Shown piece after piece: positions 1 through 9,982 of a stretch of 10,053 nucleotides of DNA. Under the pieces are notes generated by a model. It saw only the letters and a program-made list of their open reading frames with translations. It was not told the DNA's origin and searched no databases. The translations under genes were made by a program, and so were the position numbers. Source of the DNA: Chloroflexota bacterium (GTDB lineage: Bacteria; Chloroflexota; Limnocylindria; Limnocylindrales; CSP1-4); NCBI GenBank assembly GCA_021785115.1, contig JAJYGO010000288.1, forward strand, positions 1 through 10,053, given 5' to 3'. Each line of letters begins with the position of its first letter. Position 1 is the stretch's first letter.

Positions 1-43
1 AGCGAGAAGGATCGTTGGAACAGGGTGGATCCCGGCGGATCAG

Positions 44-82
44 CTGCCATGCCGCCGATCCAACATCTCGGCGGCATGGCAG
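44..82. repeat. Perfect 15-bp inverted repeat (hairpin) upstream of osmC-like gene
   Basis: The arms CTGCCATGCCGCCGA (44-58) and TCGGCGGCATGGCAG (68-82) are exact reverse complements around a 9-nt loop. No T-run follows the right arm, so it is not a classical intrinsic terminator. It could end an upstream transcript, be an operator for the OsmC-family gene 59 nt further on, or be a mobile-element relic. The stem itself is seen directly; its role is not known. Confidence 0.7.
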
Positions 83-140
83 GACTCGTGAATCACGTGG
101 CGCGCCGCCCAGGACGCGCCAGCAGGGAAAGGTTCCTACC

Positions 141-539
141 GTGGAGATGACCATCGACTTCCCTGGCGGCGCACGCGTCGACGCGCATTTCGGCGGTTTC
201 GTCGTGCCGACCGATCAGCCGCCGTCAGGCGGCGGCCAGGGTTCGGCCCCGACGCCGTTCGCGACTTTCCTGTCGACGATCGGGACGTGCGCCGGCATCT
301 ATGTACTGGGCTTCTGCCGGCAGCGCGGAATCCCGACGGATGGCATTCGTCTCGTCCAGCGAATGCAGGTTGACCCGATGACCCACCTGGTGACGGAGGT
401 TCAGGTCACGATCGAGCTGCCCGACGGATTCCCCGCGAAGTACACGGACGCAGTCATTCGCGCGGCCGAGCAGTGCGCGGTGAAGAAGCACTTCGAGCGC
501 CCACCCATCATCCGCGTGGACAGCATCCTCGCGGGCTGA
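141..539 (+). CDS. OsmC family protein
   Basis: A 132-aa protein of the OsmC/Ohr-like family, whose members are cytoplasmic, thiol-based enzymes or enzyme-like proteins tied to peroxide or redox stress. The two family cysteines are present: C50 in GTCAGIYV and C112 in EQCAVKKH. The stretch APTPFATFL before the first Cys and the IELPDGFPAKY strand-turn region are also typical of the OsmC subgroup with a RGIPTDGIRLVQ segment. The reading frame is open back to 15, but the upstream codons look non-coding and run through a hairpin. I chose GTG 141 because GGGAAAGG (125-132) lies 8 nt before it and the family homology begins there. An ATG at 147 is a possible alternative. The gene appears to be monocistronic. 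A dispersed repeat begins 24 nt after its stop. The substrate cannot be told from sequence. Confidence 0.88.
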   Translation: MEMTIDFPGGARVDAHFGGFVVPTDQPPSGGGQGSAPTPFATFLSTIGTCAGIYVLGFCRQRGIPTDGIRLVQRMQVDPMTHLVTEVQVTIELPDGFPAKYTDAVIRAAEQCAVKKHFERPPIIRVDSILAG

Positions 540-563
540 CCTCCGACCCGCTCCCACGCGGAC

Positions 564-625
564 GCGTACCAGGCGAGAAGGTCGATTTCTTTACCTGCTG
601 CGCCTGCGGGTCCGTCCGAGGGCGC
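564..625 (+). repeat. Dispersed repeat, copy A
   Basis: This copy starts GCGTACCAGGCGAG and ends GGTCCGTCCGAGGGCGC. It matches the copies at 4794 and 8940 but has 6 extra bases in its middle. On the plus strand AGGT (579-582) can pair with ACCT (593-596). GCGCCTGCG (600-608) can pair with CGAGGGCGC (617-625) with one mismatch and one G-U pair. On the minus strand it reads through a frame containing GKEIDLLAWYA, here without a nearby stop. It begins 24 nt after the OsmC stop codon. Confidence 0.75.
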
Positions 626-666
626 TTCCTCTCCCGTTTCCGGTTCGCTCCCGCCCTGCCGGCACC

Positions 667-695
667 AGCGCGCGCCACTTGCTGGCACGCGCGCT
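667..695. terminator. Candidate bidirectional terminator between convergent genes
   Basis: The arms AGCGCGCG (667-674) and CGCGCGCT (688-695) pair perfectly over 8 bp around a 13-nt loop. CCAGC (665-669) and GCTGG (681-685) give a competing fold. The hairpin lies between the 3' ends of the rightward OsmC gene and the leftward regulator, where a shared terminator would be expected. No T-tract is present, so this rests on stem and position only. I see nothing else in 626-783. Confidence 0.35.
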
Positions 696-783
696 CCGGT
701 GGCGGCCGACGCTCCGGCATCCGGGGTCGAGCTCGACTACAACCTGCGCGCGGCGATCGACACGGCGCTGGGGACGCTCCGGC

Positions 784-1665
784 CTATGCCTGCGCCTCGG
801 CGTGAGCATCGGCGAGCCTAGCGCGCGTGGAGCTCCAGCGCGCCAGCTCGCGCAGCGCCCCTTCCGACGAGGAGCCGGGCTCGGCCGAGTAGGTCACGAT
901 CGTCAGACCGGGGTCTGCGGGAAGCTCGAGGGCCTCGTACGCCAGGGTGAGATCCCCGACGAGCGGGTGGTGGAAGTGCTTGATGCCGCTCCGATGGAAC
1001 CGCACGTCGTGGCTGGCCCAGAGCACCCGGAACTCCTCGCTGCGGGTAGAGAGCGCGCCGACCAGGTCGGACAGCGCACGGTCGTAGGGATTGCGTCCAG
1101 CCTCACCACGTAGTTGCGCCACGATGTCGTGGGCCGATGTCTCCCAGTCGACGTAGAACGATCTCGCCCGGGCATCCAGGAAGACGAACCGCGCCGAGTT
1201 CGGCGGCCGGGCCGGGTCGCGGAAGTGCTCTGAGTAGAGGGCGGCCGCCAGCGGGTTGGCGTAGAGGATGTCCAGGCGCCCGTTGCGCACGAAGGCAGCG
1301 ACCCCGGACATGGCGTCGACGATCCGCTGGACGCTGGGCCGGACGCGCTGGGGCGTCGAGATCCGGCGCGGCAGCCGCTCCGCGTTCGCCGTGCGGACGA
1401 GGTCGAGCAGGTGGGCGCGCTCGGCCTCGTCGAGCTGGAGCGCACGGCTCACGGCCTCGAGCACGTCGTCGGACACCCCGCGCGCGTTCCCGCGCTCGAG
1501 CCGTGTGTAGTACTCGACGCTGATGCCCGCGAGGAGCGCGACCTCCTCGCGACGCAGGCCCGAGACGCGGCGCTGCCGGCCGTACGTCGGCAGGCCCGCG
1601 TGCGCGGGCGTCACCTTCGCCCGGCGCGTCGTCAGGAACTCGCGGATCTCGTCTGCGTTGCCCAT
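784..1665 (-). CDS. HTH transcriptional regulator with MmyB-like ligand-binding domain
   Basis: A 293-aa cytoplasmic DNA-binding regulator. Residues about 35-85 form an XRE-type helix-turn-helix (LRREEVALLAGISVEYYTRLERG). Residues about 105-262 match the MmyB-like ligand-binding domain, with the typical segments ILYANPLAAAL and a late RFHRSGIKHFHHPLVGDL stretch, then LALY-like beta-strand sequence. Known relatives bind fatty-acid-like ligands in this PAS-like domain and often sit divergent from oxidoreductase genes, as here. It likely controls the alcohol dehydrogenase operon that starts 134 nt away on the other strand, and possibly itself. The start is ATG 1665-1663. No good Shine-Dalgarno site precedes it, but TACCGT (complement 1675-1680) lies 9 nt upstream and could be a -10 of a nearly leaderless transcript. 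The ligand is unknown. Confidence 0.9.
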   Translation of the reverse strand: MGNADEIREFLTTRRAKVTPAHAGLPTYGRQRRVSGLRREEVALLAGISVEYYTRLERGNARGVSDDVLEAVSRALQLDEAERAHLLDLVRTANAERLPRRISTPQRVRPSVQRIVDAMSGVAAFVRNGRLDILYANPLAAALYSEHFRDPARPPNSARFVFLDARARSFYVDWETSAHDIVAQLRGEAGRNPYDRALSDLVGALSTRSEEFRVLWASHDVRFHRSGIKHFHHPLVGDLTLAYEALELPADPGLTIVTYSAEPGSSSEGALRELARWSSTRARLADAHAEAQA

Positions 1666-1679
1666 GTCGCGCCAACGGT

Positions 1680-1731
1680 ACGCGCGTGCCGCGTCGCGTG
1701 GGAGGCACTCGCAGTACCCCTATCACGCGTG
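1680..1731. promoter_or_regulatory. Two palindromes in the divergent regulator/ADH promoter region
   Basis: The divergent gap (1666-1798) holds two perfect 8-bp palindromes, ACGCGCGT (1680-1687) and CACGCGTG (1724-1731). Each overlaps a copy of CGCGTGCC (1683-1690 and 1726-1733), repeated 43 bp apart, about four helical turns. This spacing suits paired operator sites for the neighbouring dimeric HTH regulator. CG-rich palindromes are easy to get by chance in this genome, so the call is tentative. No convincing -35/-10 pair was found for the rightward gene. Confidence 0.35.
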
Positions 1732-1798
1732 CCTTCCTCGGCGCGATGCCCGGTGGTTCGATGGCCGCGACACAGGGAACGAACCAGCCAGGAGTGAC

Positions 1799-4763
<2,965 letters not shown>

Positions 4764-4777
4764 GTCCTCACGACCGG

Positions 4778-5005
4778 CTATTGCGAGGTCATCGCGTACC
4801 AGGCGAGGGCGTCTTTGCCTACTGTGCCCCCGAGTCCGTCCGGGGGCGCAGCACGCAAGGTCATCTGCGGCGCGAAGAAAGGCGCCGCGGCGGGAACGGG
4901 CGCGATCGAGACGACGGCGCGGTCGCGGGTCTTGACGCGATCGACGACCATGCGCACCAGTTCCTTGTGTCTGGCTCCGCTCAGCCAGTCTGCCCGGCGG
5001 ACCAT
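4778..5005 (-). pseudogene. Possible serine recombinase C-terminal remnant
   Basis: A 75-codon minus-strand frame starting at ATG 5005-5003. It contains RHKELVRMVVDRVKTRDRAV, then VVSI, and PAAAPFFAP, and ends with GKDALAWYAMTSQ. The order of a charged helix, a DRAVVSI-like strand, a PxxAxPFF turn and a short tail ending in LAWYA recalls the C-terminal end of large serine recombinases, as I remember that family. No catalytic resolvase domain or zinc ribbon is present, so at most this is the 3' end of a lost gene. It has no clear RBS. It contains the second dispersed repeat on its antisense side. It could also be a chance frame. Confidence 0.35.
4794..4849 (+). repeat. Dispersed repeat, copy B
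   Basis: Begins GCGTACCAGGCGAGGGCGTC and ends GTCCGTCCGGGGGCGC. It differs from copy C at only a handful of positions over 56 bp. On the plus strand GGGC (4807-4810) pairs with GCCT (4817-4820) over a GTCTTT loop. GTGCCCCCG (4824-4832) pairs with CGGGGGCGC (4841-4849) in all nine positions, one being a U-G pair, over the loop AGTCCGTC. It starts 30 nt after the DUF2255 stop. On the minus strand a stop follows four codons after LAWYA. Confidence 0.8.
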
Positions 5006-5013
5006 AGGCGATA

Positions 5014-5027
5014 TTGACTATTGTCAA
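5014..5027. promoter_or_regulatory. TTGAC-N4-GTCAA inverted repeat, candidate operator
   Basis: TTGACTATTGTCAA is a perfect 5-bp inverted repeat with a 4-nt spacer, in an AT-rich patch (about 5003-5028) that stands out from the surrounding GC-rich DNA. It lies 106 nt before the secreted lipase-like gene and just upstream of the minus-strand fragment that starts at 5005. A dimeric repressor site or the -35 part of a promoter (TTGACT or, on the other strand, TTGACA) is possible. No well-spaced -10 was found on either strand. Nothing else is recognised in 4850-5133 apart from the minus-strand fragment. Confidence 0.4.
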
Positions 5028-5133
5028 CGGCTGTTCAACCGCAGTAGGCTCCCCGTGCCATCTGTCCGTGTCGTCGCGGTCATGTGAGGCCGCACACGCT
5101 GGGTCGGTGAAGGGAACTTGGGGGGAGGCTGGC

Positions 5134-7185
5134 ATGCGCAGACGTCTGCTTGTCCTCGCGATGGCCCTCGGCCTGCTCGCCATGCCGCTGGCGAGCCCCG
5201 TCAGCGCGAGCCCGCCGCCGGTTCCCGGTACGCCCGGCTTCGCCCCGCCGAGCACGGCGCCGCAGGCCATGACGGCGGCCGACGCCGAGCCCCTGCAGCC
5301 GTTCCGCTCGCTGACCGTGCAGGGCAGTTACGTGGCCGCCGGGGTGGGCATGCGCAACCGCGGCTACGGCACCATCACGCTGAGCGGCATCCCCGCCGGC
5401 GCGCAGGTGACCGCGGCGTACCTCTTCTGGGACGTCCTGGCCGACACGGCGAGCGCCGACTTCGCCGCCGGCACCCTCGACTCGCAGCCCATCACGGGCA
5501 CTCTCATCGGCAGCGACGGCAATCCCTGCTGGGGGAACACCGCCAACTTCGCGTACCGCGCCGACGTCACCTCGCTCGTCGCCGGCAACGGCAACGGCGC
5601 CTACGCGCTCGCCGGCTTCGCCTCACACCTCACCGACGGGCAGGACCCGTGGAACGACTACGACAACACGCCGCCACTGCTCGAGGGCGCCTCCCTCGTG
5701 GCCGTCTACGAGGACGCGTCCGCCGCCCAGACCCAGGTGCTGCTGTACGACGGGGCCACCGGGGACGCGCGCCGCATCCTGACGCAGACGCTGAGCGGCT
5801 TCACCGCGGCCACGCCCGTGAGCGCCCGGACGACCTTCATCGTGGCCGACGGACAGGCGGTCCCCCAGAGCCCGCCGACTTTCGACGGGACGCCGCTTCC
5901 GGCGGCCACGCTCAATGGCAGCGATCCGCAGGCCGGGCCTGCGTACAGCCTGAACGACCTGTGGGACACGCGCACGGTCGACGTGTCGGGTCTCGTGCGC
6001 CCGGGTGACACGAGCGCCAGCGCCACCATCGACGGAATGACCGATTGCCACGTCTGGGTGGCCCAGGTGCTGGCCGTCTCGAGTTCGAGCAAGCTCCCCG
6101 TCCTGTTCGTGCACGGTTATTCGGCGAGCGCCATCGACAACAACTGGATCGACAGCCCGCCACGGCAGCAGGACGAAGGCTTCATCCACGAGCTCGGACG
6201 CCAGATCGGCGCCGATGACATCACCAGCTTCCCCTACGTCCAGGACATGGCCTACGCCTCGAGCGGCGTCTGCAACCCGCCTTCGGCCGCGCTCCCCGAG
6301 ACGCCCGACGGGGGGATGCCGTACGACGCGAGTTCGGTCTCGCGGGACGCCTGCGACAGTAACAGCGACATCGGGCTGAACGCGGTCGCGCTCGACGCCG
6401 AAGTGCAGGCGCTGCACGAGCAGACCGGGCAGCGGGTCGTGCTCGTCGCCAACAGCATGGGCGGCGCCATCGTGCGGGGCTTCTTCGCCTACTCGTACGA
6501 GCGCCATGACGGGGTTGCGGCGAGCATGGTCGACAGCGCCTTCTTCATCGAGGGCGCGCACCAGGGGGCTCTCCCGACGGCCGATGCCGTCCAACAAGCG
6601 CCCAACCTCATCGTGCAGCTCATCAGGCAGTGGCTTTCATCGAGCGGCAACCTACCCAGCGGGCCCGCCGTGAGTGAGCTCGCACCGCAGAGCACCTGGT
6701 ACAAGTGGGTGAACCCGAACCCGGCACACGTCCCGCAGGTGCCCAGCTTCAACGCCTACGGAGACATCGGCCTCGCGGTGACCTCGTGCCTCTTCGGCGC
6801 GTTCTGCGTGCGGACCCCGGTCGTGTTCTACGGCACCGTGGGAGACGGGGTCCTGATGCCGGGCAGCGACAACCCGCTGGCCACGCCCTTGACCGGCGGC
6901 GCCCGCTACCTGAACGGGGCGCCGTCCGCCCAGAACTGGGAGTGGGACGTCCGCTCGCAGGTGCCATGGGATCCGACATCGGTGTTGACGCTCGGGCCCG
7001 CGGGCGCGTACCTCGTGGCCACGGCGATCATGAACAGCCCGGCCTCGCACACGAACATGGGCACCGAGATGTACCAGACGAGTGTGCCCGACTGCCAGAG
7101 CGGCCAGGCCATTTCGCTCGACAGCGAGCTCATCCGGGTGATCGAGGGCCGTGTCACCGGACAGCCCTACCAGTGCCACTCGTAG
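5134..7185 (+). CDS. Secreted two-domain protein: beta-rich N-domain plus lipase-like alpha/beta hydrolase
   Basis: A 683-aa exported protein. Residues 1-26 are a signal peptide (MRRR, a hydrophobic core, then VSASP). Residues about 58-315 form a beta-rich domain (RGYGTITLSGIPAGAQVTAA, YRADVTSLV, EGASLVAVYED) resembling DUF3344-type surface domains. Residues about 320-645 are an alpha/beta hydrolase of the lipase type: the oxyanion-side VHG (326-328), the nucleophile elbow VANSMGG with S441 (first Gly replaced by Ala, as in Bacillus LipA-type lipases), the acid D571 in VGDGV and H639 in SHTNMG. Eight cysteines lie outside the signal, fitting an extracellular location. It likely hydrolyses an ester, with the N-domain perhaps binding substrate or surface. 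ATG 5134 follows GGGGGAGG (5121-5128). It heads a three-gene exported cluster, ending 10 nt before the next start. The natural substrate is unknown. Confidence 0.85.
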   Translation: MRRRLLVLAMALGLLAMPLASPVSASPPPVPGTPGFAPPSTAPQAMTAADAEPLQPFRSLTVQGSYVAAGVGMRNRGYGTITLSGIPAGAQVTAAYLFWDVLADTASADFAAGTLDSQPITGTLIGSDGNPCWGNTANFAYRADVTSLVAGNGNGAYALAGFASHLTDGQDPWNDYDNTPPLLEGASLVAVYEDASAAQTQVLLYDGATGDARRILTQTLSGFTAATPVSARTTFIVADGQAVPQSPPTFDGTPLPAATLNGSDPQAGPAYSLNDLWDTRTVDVSGLVRPGDTSASATIDGMTDCHVWVAQVLAVSSSSKLPVLFVHGYSASAIDNNWIDSPPRQQDEGFIHELGRQIGADDITSFPYVQDMAYASSGVCNPPSAALPETPDGGMPYDASSVSRDACDSNSDIGLNAVALDAEVQALHEQTGQRVVLVANSMGGAIVRGFFAYSYERHDGVAASMVDSAFFIEGAHQGALPTADAVQQAPNLIVQLIRQWLSSSGNLPSGPAVSELAPQSTWYKWVNPNPAHVPQVPSFNAYGDIGLAVTSCLFGAFCVRTPVVFYGTVGDGVLMPGSDNPLATPLTGGARYLNGAPSAQNWEWDVRSQVPWDPTSVLTLGPAGAYLVATAIMNSPASHTNMGTEMYQTSVPDCQSGQAISLDSELIRVIEGRVTGQPYQCHS

Positions 7186-7195
7186 GAGGACGGAC

Positions 7196-8008
7196 GTGAA
7201 GCCAGCGCGGATTCTTGCCGCTGTCAGCGCGATCGTCCTGGTGGGCGCCGGAGCATGGGCGCTGCACACGCCCACGCGCGCCGCCGACCCGGCCCCCGGC
7301 GTCGGGGGCTTCTACACCCTCATCGATGCGGGCCGCGGCAGCGAGCTCACAGTCAGCCTCGACCCGGGCGCACTCTCCTATGGCCACTTCACCTTCGGCG
7401 CACGCGGCGTCGGCCTCTTCACGAGCAGCGGGCAGGCCGACGTGACGGTGGCCAACGACCACTCGGTCGTGCTCACCTATGCGGGCGCGGCCAGCCTCGA
7501 CGCGGACGCCTCGCTCGACTTCCGCTTCGGCCTCTCCGCCGAGTCCGGGCAGGAGGTGCCGGCACAGGTGCGCCTCCACGCCCAACTCGACCCGGTCCAC
7601 CTGACCGGGAGCGCGGAGCTCTGGTACGACGGAGCGCAGTACCAGCTCGTCCACGTGCAGCCGGCCGCCGACCCGAACCGGGCCGTCGCCGCCATCGCGG
7701 CCGAGCTGCGTGCCGCGGACTGGACGGCGCTGTACGCGGCCGCCTACAGTGGCCTGCGCGAGTCGATGAGCGAGGCGGACTTCGTCGCCCAGGTCTCGCA
7801 GTGGATCGGGGGAGGGCAGGTCACCGACGTGTCGATCCTCTCGGCAGCCACGCAGGCGACCTCGAGCGAGCTCGGCTACACGGTGGCCGAGGCATCGCTC
7901 TCGCTGACGCGCACCACGAGCACCGGACCCGTGACCTCGGTCGCGGACCTCAGCCTGCTCGCCGAACCCGACGGCTGGAAGTGGATCAGTCTCACGCCGC
8001 GCTCGTGA
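7196..8008 (+). CDS. Exported protein of unknown function
   Basis: I do not recognise a family for this 270-aa protein. Its N-terminus (KPAR followed by a hydrophobic stretch about 6-22, then THTRAA-like small residues before position 31) is a signal peptide or membrane anchor. Residues about 37-155 are rich in beta-strand and small residues. Residues about 163-268 (AAELRAADWTALYAAAYSGL, MSEADFVAQVSQWI, then strands ending in WKWISLTP) have the helix-then-strand pattern of NTF2-like or DUF4878-like domains. It contains no cysteine. The GTG start at 7196 follows AGGAGG (7184-7189), which itself overlaps the lipase stop codon. Its own stop overlaps the next start as GTGA. The tight coupling suggests it works with the lipase-like protein and the lipoprotein at the cell surface. 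Confidence 0.8.
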   Translation: MKPARILAAVSAIVLVGAGAWALHTPTRAADPAPGVGGFYTLIDAGRGSELTVSLDPGALSYGHFTFGARGVGLFTSSGQADVTVANDHSVVLTYAGAASLDADASLDFRFGLSAESGQEVPAQVRLHAQLDPVHLTGSAELWYDGAQYQLVHVQPAADPNRAVAAIAAELRAADWTALYAAAYSGLRESMSEADFVAQVSQWIGGGQVTDVSILSAATQATSSELGYTVAEASLSLTRTTSTGPVTSVADLSLLAEPDGWKWISLTPRS

Positions 8009-8487
8009 GCCACCGCCGCCTGGCCGCCCTGGCCCTCGTCGTGGGTGTGTTCGTGGCCGGGTGCGGCCTGATCGGCTCGCGCACGCCAGGGCCGCTGGCC
8101 CACGTGCGGGCCCTGCCGGAGGCCTCCCTCGCGCCGCCCGGCAGCGTCCTGATCGCCACCTCTGCGCAGGACGCGCACCAGACAATCGACGGCCCGCAAC
8201 CGGCCATCTACGTTCGGGTGCTCGGCACGCAGGAGCCGGCGACCGCCGTCGAGACGTTCTACGCCGACAGGCTCCCCTTCGCGGGCTGGACGCCCGATCC
8301 CTACTTCATCCGGGAAACCGTCGCCGCATGGGCCGGGGGCTGGACGAAGGGGCCGGTCGAGATGAGCGTGTCGATCCTGCGGCGCGGCACCGACCCGCTC
8401 CTGCCGTCGGCCTCCCTGCAGGCCCGCTACCCCACGATCTTCCAGGTTGCGCTATCCGCCGGAGCCGGGGCGTCCTTCCCGCCGTAG
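8005..8487 (+). CDS. Putative lipoprotein of unknown function
   Basis: A 160-aa predicted lipoprotein. After HRR and a hydrophobic core the lipobox VAGC places the lipidated cysteine at C20. The remainder, with AVETFYADRLPFAGWTPDPY (81-100) as its most distinctive part, has the FY...L...GW pattern seen in small exported proteins of unknown function. A proline-rich linker (28-46) follows the anchor. The GTG start at 8005 overlaps the preceding stop in GTGA (8005-8008), so it is probably translationally coupled and has no separate RBS. It is the last gene of the exported cluster and would keep a partner protein at the outer face of the membrane. I cannot assign a ligand or partner from sequence. 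Confidence 0.78.
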   Translation: MSHRRLAALALVVGVFVAGCGLIGSRTPGPLAHVRALPEASLAPPGSVLIATSAQDAHQTIDGPQPAIYVRVLGTQEPATAVETFYADRLPFAGWTPDPYFIRETVAAWAGGWTKGPVEMSVSILRRGTDPLLPSASLQARYPTIFQVALSAGAGASFPP

Positions 8488-8939
8488 TCGTTGGCGCGCC
8501 TCCGGTCGCGGCGGCGAAAGGCCGGATGCTGGCGGCGCGACAACCGGGGCCACTGGGCCGGGAGCTCCATAGCAGCCTGCGGTGTTGCGCCGACCGCGGT
8601 AGCGAGCGCCGATCAGGAGGGCCGAGAGCGGGCCGAGCCGATCAGCGGGGTCTCGGAGGAGCTGCACCGCATCGCCGTCACGGTCAACGCCATCTGCCCC
8701 CAGGCGACGTCACCAGCCCACTTCATCGAGTTAGGGCGATGTTGAAGAAGCTCGCCGCGGCGAGGATCGCGATGCCCGAGGTGCGACTGAAGGAAGTCGA
8801 GCCGTCGCTCGGGTCACGCGGCACGGTCGTGGCAACCGCCCGCGGACGGCTCCAGGATGGAGCGACCATCGCCGGATCCATCGCCCGCGGCATCGGGGCG
8901 GCCGGGTAGAGGTGGGCTTCCCGCGGCTACGGCGTCGTC
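8488..8939 (+). other. Gene-poor, possibly decayed stretch with an SDR-like fragment
   Basis: About 450 nt without a convincing gene. One plus frame (8491-8745, TTG start) contains GVSEELHRIAVTVNAICPQA (about 8650-8709), close to the conserved ITVNAICPG segment of short-chain dehydrogenases, but there is no Rossmann glycine motif, no YxxxK and no family length. This may be an SDR remnant. A second short frame (8739-8909, 56 codons, ATG with only weak AGGG upstream) ends in IARGIGAAG and is unrecognised. It may be a small hypothetical gene. Both calls are weak. Confidence 0.3.
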
Positions 8940-8995
8940 GCGTACCAGGCGAGGGCGTCTTTGCCCCCTGTGCCCGCGAGTCCGTCCGGGGCCGC
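8940..8995 (+). repeat. Dispersed repeat, copy C
   Basis: Begins GCGTACCAGGCGAGGGCGTC and ends GTCCGTCCGGGGCCGC, nearly identical to copy B. GGGC (8953-8956) pairs fully with GCCC (8963-8966) over GTCTTT. The second stem, GTGCCCGCG (8970-8978) with CGGGGCCGC (8987-8995), has two mismatches. On the minus strand the frame reads GKDALAWYATTP and then stops. The copy begins 30 nt after the stop of the short frame 8739-8909. I see nothing recognisable in 8996-9290. Confidence 0.8.
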
Positions 8996-9307
8996 TTGTT
9001 CGTGTCCACGCGGCGAGGACGCCGCGGCGCGGCGGTCGACGCTGCAAGTCGTCCCTGCCTGAGCCGGTCTCCGCCATCGCATCCGGCGACCCTGTTGCTC
9101 CGGCACGGGGCGACCGCGCTGGCCGACCCGGCCGCGTCGCCCGAGCTGCTCCGTACGGCGGGGCGGCGGGCCGACCGGCATGGGCGACATCCCGACGGGC
9201 TCACGGTGCTGACCAGCTCTCGCTACGTGATGGCCTTGGGGAGCGACTTGACGACCGCGGGAACGTGACGACCTTGTCGGGCTCCGGACGGTGGTCGTCC
9301 TTGCCAG

Positions 9308-9336
9308 CCGCGGTGCTATCATTGCTATCGCGGAGG
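9308..9336 (+). promoter_or_regulatory. Extended -10 promoter, possible operator and RBS of the toxin-antitoxin pair
   Basis: TGCTATCAT (9314-9322) fits an extended -10 (TGn then TATCAT) 19 nt before the antitoxin start. No good -35 is at the right distance. GCTATC occurs twice (9315-9320 and 9324-9329), and CCGCG (9308-9312) and CGCGG (9329-9333) form an inverted repeat around it. This would suit binding by the antitoxin, as FitA/VapB antitoxins usually repress their own promoter. GGAGG (9332-9336) is the ribosome binding site, 5 nt before ATG 9342. Confidence 0.45.
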
Positions 9337-9341
9337 TGGCG

Positions 9342-9575
9342 ATGACGAGGCAGTTGATCGTGCGCAACGTGGACGACGGGATCGTCCGCGCCCTGAAGAG
9401 GCGGGCGTCCAGGCATGGCCGCTCTGCGGAGGCGGAGCACCGCGAGATCCTCCGGACAGCCCTGCGCGGTGACCTCGAGCGCGCGTCGTTCAAGCAGGCG
9501 CTGGCCTCCATGCCCGACGTCGGCTCCGACGACGACTTCGCCGCCGTCCGTGACCTGCCGCGGGACGTCGAGTGA
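9342..9575 (+). CDS. FitA/VapB-like ribbon-helix-helix antitoxin
   Basis: A 77-aa cytoplasmic DNA-binding antitoxin. It begins with the beta-strand RQLIVRNV (3-10), followed by two helices, about 11-24 (LKRRASRHGRS region) and 28-41 (AEAEHREILRTAL), which is the FitA-type ribbon-helix-helix signature. The acidic tail SDDDFAAVRD (62-71) has an arginine, R70, that could reach into the toxin active site, as known for FitA-FitB. It would neutralise the PIN-domain toxin and repress their shared promoter. ATG 9342 is chosen for its GGAGG site and family start; the open frame upstream to 9291 is non-coding. Its stop overlaps the toxin start in GTGA (9572-9575), so the two are translationally coupled. 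Confidence 0.9.
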   Translation: MTRQLIVRNVDDGIVRALKRRASRHGRSAEAEHREILRTALRGDLERASFKQALASMPDVGSDDDFAAVRDLPRDVE

Positions 9576-9982
9576 GCTGGCTCCTGGACACGAACATCGT
9601 CTCCGAGCTCCGGAAGGGCGGGCGGGCGAACCCCGGTGTCAGGGCATGGTTCGCGGAGGCAGCCGAGGAGTCGCTGTTCACGAGCGTCCTCGTCGTCGGT
9701 GAGCTGCGCCGCGGGATCGAGTCGATCCGCAGGCGCGACGTGCCGTCCGCGCTCGCGCTCGACCAGTGGCTCGCCGGGATCACAGACGGTTTCGCCGATC
9801 GGATCCTACCCGTGGACCGAGCGGTGGCGGAGCAGTGGGGGAGTCTCAACGTCCCTGATCCCGTTCCCACCGTCGACGGGCTTCTCGCGGCGACCGCGCT
9901 GGTGCACCGCCTCACGCTCGTCACGCGGAACACACGTGACGTCGCGCGCACCGGGGTGCTGCTGCTCGATCCTACGGTCTGA
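9572..9982 (+). CDS. FitB/VapC-like PIN-domain ribonuclease toxin
   Basis: A 136-aa PIN-domain protein, expected to be a magnesium-dependent endoribonuclease that cuts RNA when free of its antitoxin. The acidic active-site set is complete: D6 in LLDTN, E44 in VVGELRRG, D102 in TVDGLLAATA and D123 in TRNTRDV. The length and the GELRRGIE segment match the FitB-type branch of the VapC family. The GTG start at 9572 overlaps the antitoxin stop, the usual antitoxin-first order. The RNA target cannot be read from sequence. The pair may stabilise a mobile or accessory segment; recombinase-like tails and repeats lie on both sides. Confidence 0.9.
   Translation: MSWLLDTNIVSELRKGGRANPGVRAWFAEAAEESLFTSVLVVGELRRGIESIRRRDVPSALALDQWLAGITDGFADRILPVDRAVAEQWGSLNVPDPVPTVDGLLAATALVHRLTLVTRNTRDVARTGVLLLDPTV

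Noticed and set aside
15..140. N-terminal extension of the OsmC protein from ATG-like codon 15
   Set aside because: The extra 42 residues are Arg-rich, run through the 15-bp hairpin and do not look like the family; GTG 141 has a good RBS.
4794..4849. tRNA 3' half, suggested by CGAGTCCGTCC before a GC stem
   Set aside because: No matching acceptor 5' strand, D arm or anticodon arm is found upstream, and the stem closes within the repeat itself.
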